Source: Malania oleifera (taxonomy: Eukaryota; Streptophyta; Magnoliopsida; Santalales; Ximeniaceae). Taken from it: a DNA stretch of 64,000 nucleotides. Where the stretch lies: positions 15,035,936-15,099,935 of the forward strand of contig NC_080422.1 in assembly GCF_029873635.1 (NCBI RefSeq), written 5' to 3'. The translations under genes and the position numbers were made by a program. This document shows positions 36,030 to 47,440 of the stretch, piece after piece. The notes beneath the pieces were generated by a model. The model was not told the origin of the DNA and made no database searches. It worked only from the letters and a program-made list of their open reading frames with translations. Positions within the stretch are counted from its first letter, which is position 1. Every line of letters starts with the position of its first letter.

Positions 36030-37375
36030 AACAAACATAGCAAACTTAATGGATTTTAGCACTCAGGTGTCCAAGTTGGGCATATAAGGTCCAAACAGAG
36101 TGGGGTCAGTCCTAAAACATCTGTGACATTGAGATGGACGTGTTGGAGCTAACGGTGCCCAAAAACTCCTCCCGAAGAGCTTTTTGCACACCTAAAAGCC
36201 AAGTTGGAATACAAACAAACTTAGTAAACTTAGTGGATTTAAGCACTCAAGTATCAAATTAGGGTATACGAGGTCCAAACCGAGTGGGGTTAGTTCTGAC
36301 ACATCAGTGACATTGAGCTTGACATGCAGAGTTGATAGTGCCCAAAAACTCCTCTCCAATTGAAAATTTGGTGCTTAGAGGTGAACTTAGTAAACTTAGT
36401 TGATTTTAAGCACTTAGGTGTTCAATTCGAGCATATGAGGTCCAAACTTAGTGGGGTCAATTCCGACACATTCGTCACATGCCGATGGACGTTACAGAGC
36501 TGATAGTGCCCAAAAACTCCTCTCGGGAGGTTTTTGAGCCCTTAGAAGTAAAGTTAGAATACAAACAAACTTAGCAAACTTAATGGATTTAAGAATTCAG
36601 GTGTCCAAGTTGGACATACAAAGTCCAAACTGAGTGGGGTCAGTCCTCACACATCTATGACATTGAGCTTAACGTGCCGGAGTTGACGATGCCCAAAAAC
36701 TCCTCTCCGATTGAAAATTATGCACTTAGAGGCAAACTTACTAAACTTATTTGATTTTAAGCACTCGAGTATCCAATTCAGGCATACGAGGTACAAACCT
36801 AGTGGGGTCAATTCTGACACATCCATCACATGGTGTTGAACGTTCCAGAGCTAACGGTGCCCAAAAATTTCTCTCGAGAGGTTTTTGAGCCTTTAGAAGT
36901 AAAGTTAGAATACAAACAAACTTGGCAAACTTAGTGGATTTAAGCACTTAGGTGTCCAAGTTGGGCATATGAGGTCCAAACTGAGGGGGGTCAGTCCTGA
37001 CATGTCCGTGACATTGAGTTGGACGTGGTGGAGCTGATGGTGCTAAAAACTCCTCCTCGGGAGTTTTTTGCATACATAGAAGCAAATGTAGAATACAAAC
37101 AAACTTAGTAAACTTAGTGGATTTAAGCACTCAGGTGTCCAAGTAAGACATATGATGTCCAAACCAAGTGGGGTCAGTCCCGACTTAGTGACATTGAGCT
37201 TGAAGCGCCGGAGCTAATGGTGCCCAAAAACTCCTCCCCTTGAGCTTTTTGTGCACTTAGAGGCAAATTTAGAATAAAAACAAATTTAGAAAATTTAGTG
37301 ATTTAAGCACTCAGGTGTCCAAGTCGGGCATGCGAGGTAGCCACGGAGTGGGGTTAACTCTGATTGATCAAACGT
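36030..37375 (+). repeat. 184/166 bp tandem array inside the CACTA element
   Basis: Eight units share 'aaacttagtggatttaagca', 'ggcatatgaggtccaaac', gagtggggtcagtcc and tgcccaaaaactcctc. The aaactt anchors lie at 36042, 36226, 36392, 36576, 36743, 36927, 37110 and 37291, so spacing runs 184, 166, 184, 167, 184, 183, 181. Two unit types alternate in the first part, with different text around the ctctccaattgaaaat versus ctctcgggaggtttt segment. Confidence 0.85.
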
Positions 37376-37729
37376 AGTTATTTAAAATTTTGCTATTAAA
37401 TCATTTTTACTTATAATTTATATGTACATATATATTCAAAAATTATATACTAATCTTTTGTATAATATTACTTTGTAGGGTTTGCAGACTGTCACAAGAG
37501 GTTGAGGACGATGCCGAGCACCACAGTCTGATGCAGCTTTTTTTTTTTGTGTATTTTTTGTTGTCTAAACTAATTATGTATATGATGTTTTCAAACAATC
37601 TTTATATGAATTTTGAACAATTTATAAATTTTCAGTAATTCTAGTTCAATATTATGTGTGCTGAAATGTAATTACATGTTTTTACATGAATTAATGGATG
37701 ATTTCAAAAAAAAAAAATTAATTACTTTA

Positions 37730-38130
37730 ATCTTTTAGTGACGGTTCTACAATCGTCACTAATAGTATCACTAGTGAGTATTAGTGACGATTTTAAAGTC
37801 ATCACTAAAAGTTAGCCTATTAGAAACGATTTCAAACCGTCACTAATAGTACGATTTTTAAGTGACAATTAGAAAATCATCACTTATAGTTGGACTTTTA
37901 GTGACGATTTTTAGTTGAGAAAATGTTTAAGTTAATAGTGACAGTCGTAGACTTTTAGTGACGGAATAAGACCATCACTAATGCTCAACTATTAGTGATA
38001 ATTTTAAAAATTATCACTTATAATTAGTTGTCATTGCCATTTTAATGACAAATTCTAAATCGTCACTAAGTCATCACTAATAAGTATTAGTGACTGTTTG
38101 CTATTATTAGTGACGATATGGAACCGTCAC
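37730..38130. repeat. CACTA subterminal repeats
   Basis: About 15 copies of tagtgacg-like octamers and their complements at irregular spacing, able to form many hairpins. In characterised CACTA elements such repeats bind the transposon's own protein. Confidence 0.8.
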
Positions 38131-38329
38131 TAATAATCTTCCTTTTTGTAGTGAATTCGTCGTTCCTTTTGGATGTCTTACAGGGCCAACATGTGGTATT
38201 AGAGTAATGTTGTTGTACTTCTCTTATTATATTTTTATAGTAGATTTAAAGGTATCCATGACAAGCTATGTCCTTGTTGAAAGACATCCACAAACCAATA
38301 ACCTCTATTTGCAATAGAAGGGCCTACAT

Positions 38330-38545
38330 AAGCCCCAGGGTGTGGTTCAGGTGGTAGTGCGGGCTGCGGGAGTGCCTCTCATGAGGTTAGATGTTCAAAC
38401 CCTCCCGGATTCGTTTCCGCCCCTGGACTCCTGAATTTACCCTCCCTTTGGAGTTGTGGGATCAACTTCAAGAAGCGCAGGATTAATCACATAGATCATA
38501 AAACGGACACGTGGATACCCGGTGCGTAATCCAAAAAAAAAATAA
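38330..38545 (+). mobile_element. tRNA-derived SINE with 17 bp target duplications
   Basis: Body of about 215 bp: A-box-like gtggttcaggtggtagtg near 38342, B-box-like gatgttcaaaccctcc near 38388, a 3' body with ggattaatcac and ggatacccggtgcg, and an A-tail. Flanks are aatagaagggcctacat (38313-38329) and aatagaagggcctgcat (38546-38562), one mismatch in 17. The old target can be read as one uninterrupted sequence. Confidence 0.9.
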
Positions 38546-38562
38546 AATAGAAGGGCCTGCAT

Positions 38563-39362
38563 TCAATCTCTTGATGTTACAGTATTTAAAAGGGTTAGTT
38601 ATTCCTAGTAAAATAGTGGATGGAAAATATGCTCCAAAAAAATAAGAATGGAATCAGGAAAATGATAAAAAAAAAAAAAATCAATTAAATGCTAAATCTG
38701 TGAGCCTGTTTTGTGTGTTTAACTTTTTATGAATTTAACAAAGTCTCGTGCGATTCAAAGAAAATATAGGACAAATTTAAAATTATGTGTATCAATTATA
38801 TTAAATAATCAAAAATAAATATAATGATGAGTCAATACGAAACGTTTAAAATAGAGGAGTCTATCATTAATATGTATAATAGATTTACCAATATAATCAA
38901 CCCTATGAAAGAGTTGTTAGAAAACCTGTCCAACTAATGGAATAATAAAGAAAATTTTCAGGTCTTTATATTGAATTAAAAATATATATATATATATATA
39001 TAATTTATGAATTAAATAAATAATTTATTAAATACTTAATCAAAGCCTATTTAAAATAAACATCGCACTTTTTCTTACTAGGATCATAAGGTTAAAATTA
39101 AATTGATTCAATTATAATATCTTAAATCCGAACTCGTTTCCGACACGCGGATGACTAATCATGCGTCTTTTTCCGCCTCGAATATGCTGGGCCGTCCCTC
39201 TGTCATTTCCGTCGAAAAGACGAGACAATGTCAATATAATACAAACGTTTGACTACTATTCCCCATCTGTTCCCATCTTTTCCCACCCACTCAGCTTCCC
39301 TCGAGAAGCAGCGAAACCCTATCATCTGAACTGAACAAACCAGCAACAGAGAACCATCGCAT
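38563..39362. other. Upstream region of the PMEI gene
   Basis: Mostly AT-rich; gene-like composition begins near 39120. A TATA-like aatataatac lies near 39234, about 130 bp before the start codon. Confidence 0.4.
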
Positions 39363-40088
39363 ATGGATTCCATCAATTTCTTCAAAGGTTATGGCAAAAT
39401 CGACCACCTCGAAAATCAATCTGCCACCAGCGCCGGCGGCCGAAAGCGCCTCGTCACCACGCTCGCCGCCTCCTTCACTGCCATCCTAACCCTCATCCTC
39501 GCCTCCCTCTTCGTAGCTCTGATCCACGAGTCCAACTCCGAGTCCGATGAGACCCCCTCTCTCGCCCTCAACCCTGCTGACTCGATCAAGGCCGTGTGCA
39601 GCGTCACCCGCTTCCCCGATTCATGCTTCTCCACCATTTCCGCCGCTAAGACCGCTCCAAGAGCTGACCCCGAAGTCTTCTTGGCCATCTCTCTTAAAAT
39701 CGCCATCGACGAGCTCGCGAAGGTCGCTTCTCTGTCCAAAACGCTGGCTTCGAGGGTCAACGATCCGCCGACCGAATCGGCGTTGAGGGACTGCCGGGAT
39801 CTGTTCGCGGACTCACTGAGTCGACTCAACGATTCCGCGTCGGCGATGGGGGTTGCCCTCGGGGAGCCGATGCTGACGGAGAAGAAGATCAAAGACGCGG
39901 AGACGTGGATCAGCGCAGCGATCACGAGTCAGGGGACGTGCGTGGATGGGTTGGAGGAGATGAAATCGACGGTTCTTGATGAGGTCAGGGCTGCGGTGCG
40001 CAGGTCCACGGAGTACGCGAGCAACAGCTTGGCAATCCTCGCAAATATTCAGACCCTACTCCGCAAGTTTGACCTCACCCTTCACTGA
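39363..40088 (+). CDS. PMEI-domain protein (PME PRO-region type)
   Basis: A single-exon frame of 241 codons ends TGA. It starts MDSINFFKGYGKID, has one membrane anchor at about 31-54, then an invertase/pectin methylesterase inhibitor domain at about 72-235 with the four conserved cysteines Cys79, Cys88, Cys144 and Cys193, which pair 1-2 and 3-4 in known family members. The start and the VCSVTRFPDSC stretch match the N-terminal PRO part of group-2 pectin methylesterases. Where those continue with an RRLL-type processing site and the enzyme domain, this protein stops (...ILANIQTLLRKFDLTLH), and no enzyme sequence follows downstream. It is likely secreted or membrane-anchored in the wall pathway, inhibiting PME or invertase. 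It is either a real inhibitor derived from a PME, or the surviving half of a broken PME gene; the intact frame and clean stop favour the former. Confidence 0.88.
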   Translation: MDSINFFKGYGKIDHLENQSATSAGGRKRLVTTLAASFTAILTLILASLFVALIHESNSESDETPSLALNPADSIKAVCSVTRFPDSCFSTISAAKTAPRADPEVFLAISLKIAIDELAKVASLSKTLASRVNDPPTESALRDCRDLFADSLSRLNDSASAMGVALGEPMLTEKKIKDAETWISAAITSQGTCVDGLEEMKSTVLDEVRAAVRRSTEYASNSLAILANIQTLLRKFDLTLH

Positions 40089-40323
40089 AGGTGTTTCCTT
40101 TCTTTTTCTTTGTTTTATCACTCTTATATTTGTTATTATCATCTTTGTTTGAGCTAGATTTATTTTTATTCTTTCACTTTTGTTTAGATTGAAAACGTTA
40201 GTTTTCATTTCATATTTTTAGAGCTACAAACTAGTGATAATGTATCAAGTCCCACACATGAACCCAAGACATTTTGCTTCTCTAAAAGCATAATCTAGAT
40301 TTGTGAGTATGACTAATAGGTAG
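40089..40323 (+). other. 3' flank of the PMEI gene
   Basis: T-rich sequence likely holding the 3' untranslated region. No pectin methylesterase catalytic sequence was seen. Confidence 0.4.
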
Positions 40324-40941
40324 GTTTTAAATTGCGGTAGCGGGTGGTGTAACGCAACGGTAACAAGCAGATGTTACATAACGGGAAGCAGGTGTAATGA
40401 CCGTGAATTTCTTTGACGCACGCACAAACTTGTGCATATTATCGTAATTACATGTGTTTAAGCTTTTAGCCCTTCTTAGAAAGAGTTTTAATATATTTTG
40501 AATCTTTTAATTTGAGTAACTAAGTTATTTGATAAGAAGAACAAGTTTACATTTGTTTTAAACCACCATGGATGTGTGTGAACATTAATATCACATTACT
40601 AATATTATTAAAATAAAATATTTTCCTAACAAGTTATTGTTTTAAAATTATTAATTAATACATCTATTGTGAGTATTTAAGAAATAGTAAATTTTGTATC
40701 ATTGTGTGTGTGTGAGAAAAAAGGTTGAAGTTGAAAAATATTGAACATAAATATCACATTACTAATATTATCAAAATAATATATTTTCTTAACAAGTTAT
40801 TGTTTTAAAATTGCTAATTAATGCATCTATTGTGAATATTTAAAGAAATAGTAAATTTTGTATCATTATCATCCTCATTATAATATTGTCTCCCTTTTGT
40901 CACTTGGTATATTGAGTGTGTGTGTGTATGTGTGTGTGTGT

Positions 40942-40989
<48 letters not shown>

Positions 40990-41431
40990 CCATTAATACA
41001 AATGTAAAATAGTTAGAAAAGAAAGAAGGTTCAAGTTGAAAAATATAGAACATAAATATCACATTACTAATATTATCAAAAGAAAATATTTTCCTAACAA
41101 GTTATTGTTTTAAAGAAATAGTAAATTTTGAATCATTGTCATCCTCATTATAATATTTTCCCCCTCTTATCACTTGGTATATTGAGAATGCTACATGAAA
41201 AGGGGGAAAAGTGAGAAGAAAAAATAAAAAATAAAATAATTTTTTGGTGTAATAATCCTGTAGCGATTACGTAACAACTGTAGCGGCCTTTACGTAACGG
41301 TCGCAGTCCATAACGGCCGCTAGGGTTGTGATTTTTCTTCCCACCAATTTCACGGTGTGCAACAGTATTGGTAACCCAAAAAATCGTTACCTAACGGTGT
41401 TATGTAACGGTCGCGGCCGTTATTTAAAACC
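40324..41431. mobile_element. TIR element of the GGTTTTAAAT family
   Basis: The left end is ggttttaaattgcggtagcg, the right end gtcgcggccgttatttaaaacc. Both ends are rich in gtaacg words. Inside are three tandem blocks (near 40585, 40745 and 41045) each containing 'acataaatatcacattacta', aatatattttcctaac and 'aagttattgttttaaa', plus a (TG)n(AG)n tract (40917-40985). It is related to 18285-19630. No coding sequence or clear target duplication was found, so the superfamily is not assigned. Confidence 0.55.
40917..40985. repeat. Compound (TG)n(AG)n microsatellite
   Basis: A TG run with one interruption passes into an AG run of about 18 units. Confidence 0.9.
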
Positions 41432-41500
41432 GTGGTATGAAAAGTATTTTTTAAGTGTTGGGTCTATTGTTCCTTCATTTCTTTTAGCCAAAATCAATTC

Positions 41501-42775
41501 TGTTAATTTAGGTTTAATCCCATGAGGGGGGTGAATTGAGTATTTAAAAATATTTTAGTATTTCAATCCTTAATTGAAAACCCAACCATACATTCACAAA
41601 TTTGGATATATGTCAATTTTAGTATTTTGCACTTAAATTGATTTACTTAGTGGATATCTCAATTAATTAAGTATTATCCAATTATTCTTACGTATTTTAG
41701 ATATTCATATATATCAATATTTAACACATGCATATCAGATATAATATGAATACAAGTGCGGAAATATAAAGATATAGAGAGAGAGCACAGACACCGAATT
41801 TCTAATGAGGTTTGGACAAACTCGGCCTACATCCTCGCCTTGGGAAAACCCCCCCCCAAGGATTCCACTAATCCCACTCCTTTAATTAGGACAGAGCTTC
41901 TCGTTACAAAGTCGCTGCTTACAAGAGGTACAATTTCCTCCTTCTCGGTTCACAACTCGAACCGTCAATACAATAGATTGATGAAATTCCTAAACACTCA
42001 AATGCTTCTGAACAAGCTAATGATTGCTGATTGTAAGTAGTTATATTTGATTCTTGGGTTTAATCATGTATTTATAGATAGAAAAAGTATTATTTCGTAT
42101 TCCCGAAGTTGCTTAGAGTGTTTCTCAAGTTTTTACTTTGTTTGGGAGCCAAGAAAAACACTTTTGGAAACTTTTTCTTCGCTATTAAAAAGTAGTAGTT
42201 ACAAAAGTTAGTCGACTGGGCTTATCAGTGTTAGTCGCTCAGGCTTTGATTTTAAGTGAAAAATCAAAGTCAAAATGGGGTCAGTCGCCTGGATAGTTAG
42301 AGATTCATACTTTTATGTTTGTTTCCAAAACTTTTGCCAAATTATTTTGAGACTTTTGAAAATATTTTTCGGGGTTTTCAAAATTTGGTCTCTAAGTTAG
42401 TAATAAAACCCAGTGAGCTTCAATGCATCCATATTGACTTTAAATGAAGTACTTACATAAGACTTCCTTAAGACTTAAAAACTTTCTAAACACGAAGTCT
42501 TCATGTATGTCTTTGCTCTCAGTATCTTCATGTATTTGTTTTGCTTTCAATATCTTCATGTATTTGCTTTGACTTCCTTCATAGTTCATTGTCTTAAGTG
42601 CATACTTCATCAAATTCTTCTAGCTATAAGTACAAACTTTCAATAGACTTTTCAAGCACTTGACCTTGGTCTTTTATCAACACTATTGAGTCCTAAAACT
42701 TCACTTAACCAAATATGTTAAGTTCCTTTGCTTTGTTATCATTGAAACAAGATTCTAAGCCTTATGAGGTCAACA
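41501..42775 (-). mobile_element. Ty1/copia LTR, no internal region
   Basis: On the minus strand it begins TGTTGACCTCATAAGGC at 42775 and runs to about 41501. Layout matches the LTR at 7046-9167: a 'caatgataacaaagc' start block, TATA at 42069-42076, GTCGAC motifs about 135 bp upstream of TATA (42211-42290), and a ggggggtgaattg block near the 3' end. No primer site or coding region adjoins it and no clean 5 bp duplication was seen, so it is a solo or rearranged LTR. Confidence 0.7.
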
Positions 42776-43650
42776 CTTTCTTTTGCAGATGTTCAGACAC
42801 GTGGACGACCTCCAAATGTCCAAGTTTCCTTCGCTAACATACTAACACATGGATGACCTCTGGATGCCCCTTTTGTTCATAATTACTTCGCAAGCACTCA
42901 TGGAGTATCTAGAAGACATTTCAGTGTGAGAAAGTCCCGAATTGAGATGCCAAAGCAAATCCAAGATGAAGACCCCTTGTGGGCCCCCCCCCACACAGTA
43001 TTGTGGGTCCCATACAGTTCCATATTGGGTCCCACACGGTTGGGCCTCCCCTTTGACTTACTTTGTATTATTGCAAGATAACTTAGCTTGCAGGTGTACT
43101 TAGTAATTATTCGGTCTAGTAAGTTGAATTATTTAATAGGTTTAGTAAGTTGTATTGATGTCTTTATTGTGTTTGAAAATTGTGAGTGTGTTGAGAGTTG
43201 TGTGTCTCCCATTCTTACATGGGAATTACTTGTGTGCATTTATTTTGTCCCCCCATGCTAGCTTAGCTAGTTATGTTTATGTCTTCCCCTTCCCCATGTG
43301 AAGTCTTTATATATTTCCATTGTAATTGTTGTAAAAGCAGAGAGAGCTAGAGAATATATTGTTATCGAGTTATAGACTTTGTCTTTGTTGAAGCTTGTGT
43401 AAGCTTGTTCTGATCCTCATGATTGAGTGGCGAGAGGCTACAAATCGTTCTCTCCGGAGATCAGGTGGTGAGAGACCACTAAACTATCTAGCGAGTCCAT
43501 TCATTCCCCTCTTTCACGACCTTTATTCATCATCCACACAGCCACCACCAGGTTACTCCCACACGGCCAACAATACATCATTTCATTTGTTGAATATCAT
43601 ACATCAAAGTGTACATAAAGGATTTCAGAGCTAGTCTAACTTGTGAAGAA
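42776..43650 (+). mobile_element. Possible LTR of another retroelement
   Basis: It has a TATA-like tctttatatatttcc near 43305 followed by an untranslated-leader-like stretch (gcagagagagctagagaa, 'tgattgagtggcgagaggc'). The layout resembles U3-R-U5, but no termini or primer site were recognised. Confidence 0.35.
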
Positions 43651-44525
43651 TAACATCAAGATATCCTTCATAGTTATTGGTAGCGTCAGTATTCACTTGG
43701 ACCATCACAAGTGCACAACAGTTCCATTGCAACTCAATGCTTGGTTAAGGAATTCTAAGGTGTGTTTTGAGTTTGTGGTGAATCAAATTAAGTCATCCAA
43801 TGATTTTCTTTGGTAAGATTGTTCTTTATTTAACTCTTCAATTGATTGAGAACCCTTGTTTAAAACCCATAAGCCATAGTTGAGCAATAGCATTTGAATC
43901 CTTACATTTTTATTCAAACTCTTAGCAGGCCAGGCTACTGACCCTGACGATCAGTTGACTAACCTGCGACTGACTCTTGGTATTTTGTCTAAAATCTCAG
44001 ACAATCGACTGAGGTCCTTCTATCAGTCAACTAACCTAACACTACCACTCCAGAAATCTATTCTTAAATTCTTCGGGCAATTGACCCTTAAGTCCAATCG
44101 ATTGTAGCCACCCAGAATATGAATTTTCAATATTATTTCACATTATTTGAGTCCCTACTTAACCTTGTGTAATCTCATGCTTGAAATTATGAGCTTCCAT
44201 GTTTAAATATCGTATTTAAGCTATTGAATTTCATTATTGATACTTGCCAACTTTAAAATCAATTCTGAGAATATTGCTTGCTAAACATAGAATTTTATTC
44301 TTGAAATATTGAAATATCATCTTTTCTGCATTTAATTTGATTCTTTTGTGAAAGAACTCTTAGGACTTATTTATGAACAGCGTCATACACCTTTTCAAAA
44401 TCCTTGAACATGTGAAATATGTCATGATTTATTATGTTTATGTTTGGATAATTGAATTCTTAATTTAAAGTGTCTTGAGTGTATGTGCTTGCTTGTGAGG
44501 GTTAAATCAGTAGGACTAGGCCACC
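43651..44525. other. Intergenic or decayed LTR sequence
   Basis: At 43940-44110 there are diverged gatcagttgactaac, caatcgactgagg and ccaatcgattgtag words, resembling the GTCGAC clusters of the copia LTRs. It may be an old copy; not otherwise assignable. Confidence 0.35.
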
Positions 44526-45078
44526 CTACCCCATCCTACATCATCCAAGGTATCAAAATTTACAAGTGTTATTTATTTCTTCATCATCAAGTTTAACTTT
44601 GTTTCTGATATTCTTTTTACTATTACTAAAATTACATTTCATATATTCTGTCTTATTTCTACTTATCCTAAAGCCTCTAGATTCCAAAGTTTCTTTCCAT
44701 AATTCTAACTCAGCTTCTACTCTGTCCCTAATTTCATCAATTAATACAATATCATCTGCAAACAACATACACCATAAACTTCTTTTTAAATATTCTTAGT
44801 CAGTTGGTCCATCACTAAAGCAAAAAAAAAATAAGGGCTCAAAGCAAATCCTTAATGTACACCTATGGTGATTGAAAATTTTCTAGTTTCTCCATCTATA
44901 ATTCTTGTACTGGTCATTACTTCATTGTACATATCCTTAATAATATCAGTATACCTACTACATACACATTTTTTCTCTAAGACCCACCATAGAACTTCCC
45001 TAGATATCATATCATATCTTTTCTCTAGGTCAATAAATATCATATGCAAGTTCCTTTTTTTTTTTCCCTAAAATTTCC
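44526..45078 (-). mobile_element. LINE (RTE-type) reverse transcriptase fragment
   Basis: Minus strand: HMIFIDLEKRYDMISREVLW and 'VLEKKCVCSRYTDIIKDMY' match RT blocks of plant RTE-type LINEs ('[27 protein letters not shown]'). Further on, LFADDIVLIDEIRD carries the catalytic FADD motif and GFRISRNKTEYMKCNF follows. The two parts are in different frames, separated by about 80 bp with several stops, and the rest of the element is missing. It is a dead 5'- and 3'-truncated copy. Confidence 0.88.
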
Positions 45079-46046
45079 CATTAAATCTATACATTTTTAG
45101 AAGAAAAATAAATCTAAAAGTTGACTCAGTTCAAGACATAACATGATCTTATTTACTTGAATAGAGAAAAAAATAAATTAAGTTACCTAGTAGAATAGAT
45201 ATGAAATTGAGTGTGTATATATATAAAGTTGGCATATAAGTACATTATAAAATTTTTTCTTTAACTCTTCATAATGTGTCTCTTGATTTGTCCAAAGAAT
45301 TACCAGGATGCTTCAATGAGTAGATTGTAATATTTTCATCCCTCCAGCTTGGTGCCGCTTGGGTTGGTCTGAAGGGCTTGCCTAATAAGAGTTATAAGTT
45401 ATAATAATTAGAAAATTGATTTTTAAAATGTATAATACATATCATCTTCTTTTTACAATTATTAGGAAAAATATATAATTTTATTACTTATATTGTAATA
45501 TTATTGTAATGTGATACATCTTAAAGTATTAAAAAATGAACTTTTATAATCTACTTATACTCTAGGACAACTTTATATTCTTCTTTTTTTTTTTTGCGAA
45601 CAATTATAAATACTCTCAATTTTAGATCATGGTACTGAAATGTAATTTATTTATTTTTTCTTTTGTTCAAGTAATGAAACTATGTGACGTCCTGAACTCA
45701 AAATGTTCCTCTTTTTTCACTTTTTAGTATGATTTTTTTTTCTTTTGAAAGATATAAATTTAACTGCATAAAAAGGCAAGATGCAATATATATCCTAAAT
45801 AAAAAATAAAATTAGATCTTATTTTGAAAAGAAACAATTGATTAGAATTTGTTAATGTATCTACTTAAGAGTTATTAATGTTTAATTGAATTAGTCTATA
45901 AATGATTGATAGATTTAGCCTACCTAATAATTTATCTAGTTAGATAGTCTTGGAATTTGTGCATGTATTTTGCTCCCCCCTCCCCCCACTCTCTCTCCCT
46001 CTCCATGTTTGTGGGCTCTTAACTCATTTGTTTTTCTTTATTTTTA
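45079..46046. other. AT-rich intergenic sequence
   Basis: No gene or clear repeat recognised. Confidence 0.5.
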
Positions 46047-46343
46047 AGGTAAAAAACATTGATTTTCTTTGAGATTTGATAAAAAGATAATAACCTTTCT
46101 TGAAGTTTCAAAAATTTTAGAAATATATCCTAAAATTTCAAGAATGTTAAAAATCTTACTTGAAGTTTACCAAAAAGACATAAACTTCCCTTTTGTATTT
46201 AGTAATAAATAAATAAATTTGTTGGGAAGAGGTTTATATATTTTTGGTAAATCTCATGGAAGGTCTATGATATTTTTGAAACCTTAAGGGAAGTCTTTGT
46301 CTTTTTGTCAAATCTCAAATAAGGTGAGTGTATTTTGCCCCCT
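46047..46343. mobile_element. Fold-back MITE, copy c
   Basis: The left arm (aaggtaaaaaacattgattt, then gagatttgataaaaagata) is inverted relative to the right arm (ctttttgtcaaatctcaaat, then attttgccccct). Internal words match copies a and b, for example gaggtttatatatttttgg. Confidence 0.6.
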
Positions 46344-47440
46344 TTCCCCTTTCATGAGTGAAATGTAGAACATTAAAAAAAAAAAAAAAATGTGGACTTT
46401 TCATCAAGAAATGAATCCATGCAAAGTCTTCACATAAAGCTTTCATTTTTTTTGCAAAGTTTTCAAACATATTTGGTGTCATAGATCTATGATGCGGCAT
46501 TTGGATGTTCTCCAAATTGTTTCTAAACAATATGTCAAGGCGGGTTTGTGGTTCTCCCACAAAAAGTCCACATTTTTTTAAGTTACATTTTATAGCTTCC
46601 TTCCAAAGAAACCAAAGTTTCTTTTTATAAAATTTAACTATTTAATGAACCATCCATGATGTAGCTGTTGAATGGATTAAAAAGTCTCTTTTATAAAAGT
46701 AAAATCAATATTCTTAAGTTGAGTTTTATAATTTTCCTCCCAAAAAAACCAAATCATTCAAATTCACAAGTTTTCATAAATAAACCAACAAAATATTTTT
46801 AAATTTGAAATTAAAAAGTCTACTTTGTAGATCTAACCATACCAAACAACAAATCAAAAAGTCTCTATTTCTTCTCTTCTTTATTTTCTAATTTTTATAT
46901 GTTTGTATATTTGTTTTGAATAGGCATTAAGTAGTAGGATTTTCATGAGTTTAAGCTCTCCATATAGATCCTATGAAAGCCTTTTCAAAGGGGTTAAGTG
47001 TTGAAAGATTTTTGAAAAGAAAAGAGAAGAATTTTACAAAATGGTGGTCAACCTACCTTTGATGGCGATTGACCGTGAGATCCTGTAACTTGATTTTTCA
47101 AATTTTTTGCATATTTCAACCATTTATTTTAGAAATTTTCTTTCAAAAAAAGAGAGATTCACACATACACACAAAAGATAAGTATAATAACCATTCATAG
47201 AATGGGTGTTATACAGTTATAATTTTTTGAATTCCAACAAAAAAGAATTTAAAGACTTACCTTCTCCATTCACAAAACTATTTACTTTTTTAAAACTAAA
47301 ATAAAGTGGCGACTCTATGTCAATGCATTTTCATTCTAAAAATTCTGAAATAAGCATAATTGGGTTGATTTTCATGTCATAAAAGTTTCAATTCGAATTG
47401 ATGATTTAGTTTTTTGAAAAAAAAAAAATTGTTGTAAAAA
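46344..47440. other. Intergenic sequence
   Basis: No gene recognised. Near 47308 ataaagtggcgactctatg resembles the tggcgact primer-site words of Tat/Ogre gypsy elements, so an old LTR end may lie here. Confidence 0.35.

Larger units (their letters stand above)
36030..38153 (-). mobile_element. CACTA (En/Spm) transposon, one end
   Basis: The end at 38153 reads CACTACAAAAAGGAAGATTA on the minus strand, the diagnostic CACTA terminus. Inside it, 37730-38130 holds many subterminal ttagtgacg/cgtcactaa repeats in both orientations, as CACTA elements have. Further in are an AT-rich stretch, a short exon-like piece after a tttgtag acceptor at about 37479, and the tandem array. The other terminus was not found; the Athila-like LTR at 36029 interrupts the element. 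Confidence 0.8.

Noticed and set aside
38342-38410. Possible tRNA gene (A- and B-box-like words)
   Set aside because: No cloverleaf can be drawn; the words are the internal promoter of the SINE at 38330-38545.
39416-39925. 169-codon frame antisense to the PMEI gene
   Set aside because: Shadow frame in GC-rich coding sequence without a domain.
43395-43634. 79-codon frame
   Set aside because: Falls in the leader-like part of a probable LTR.
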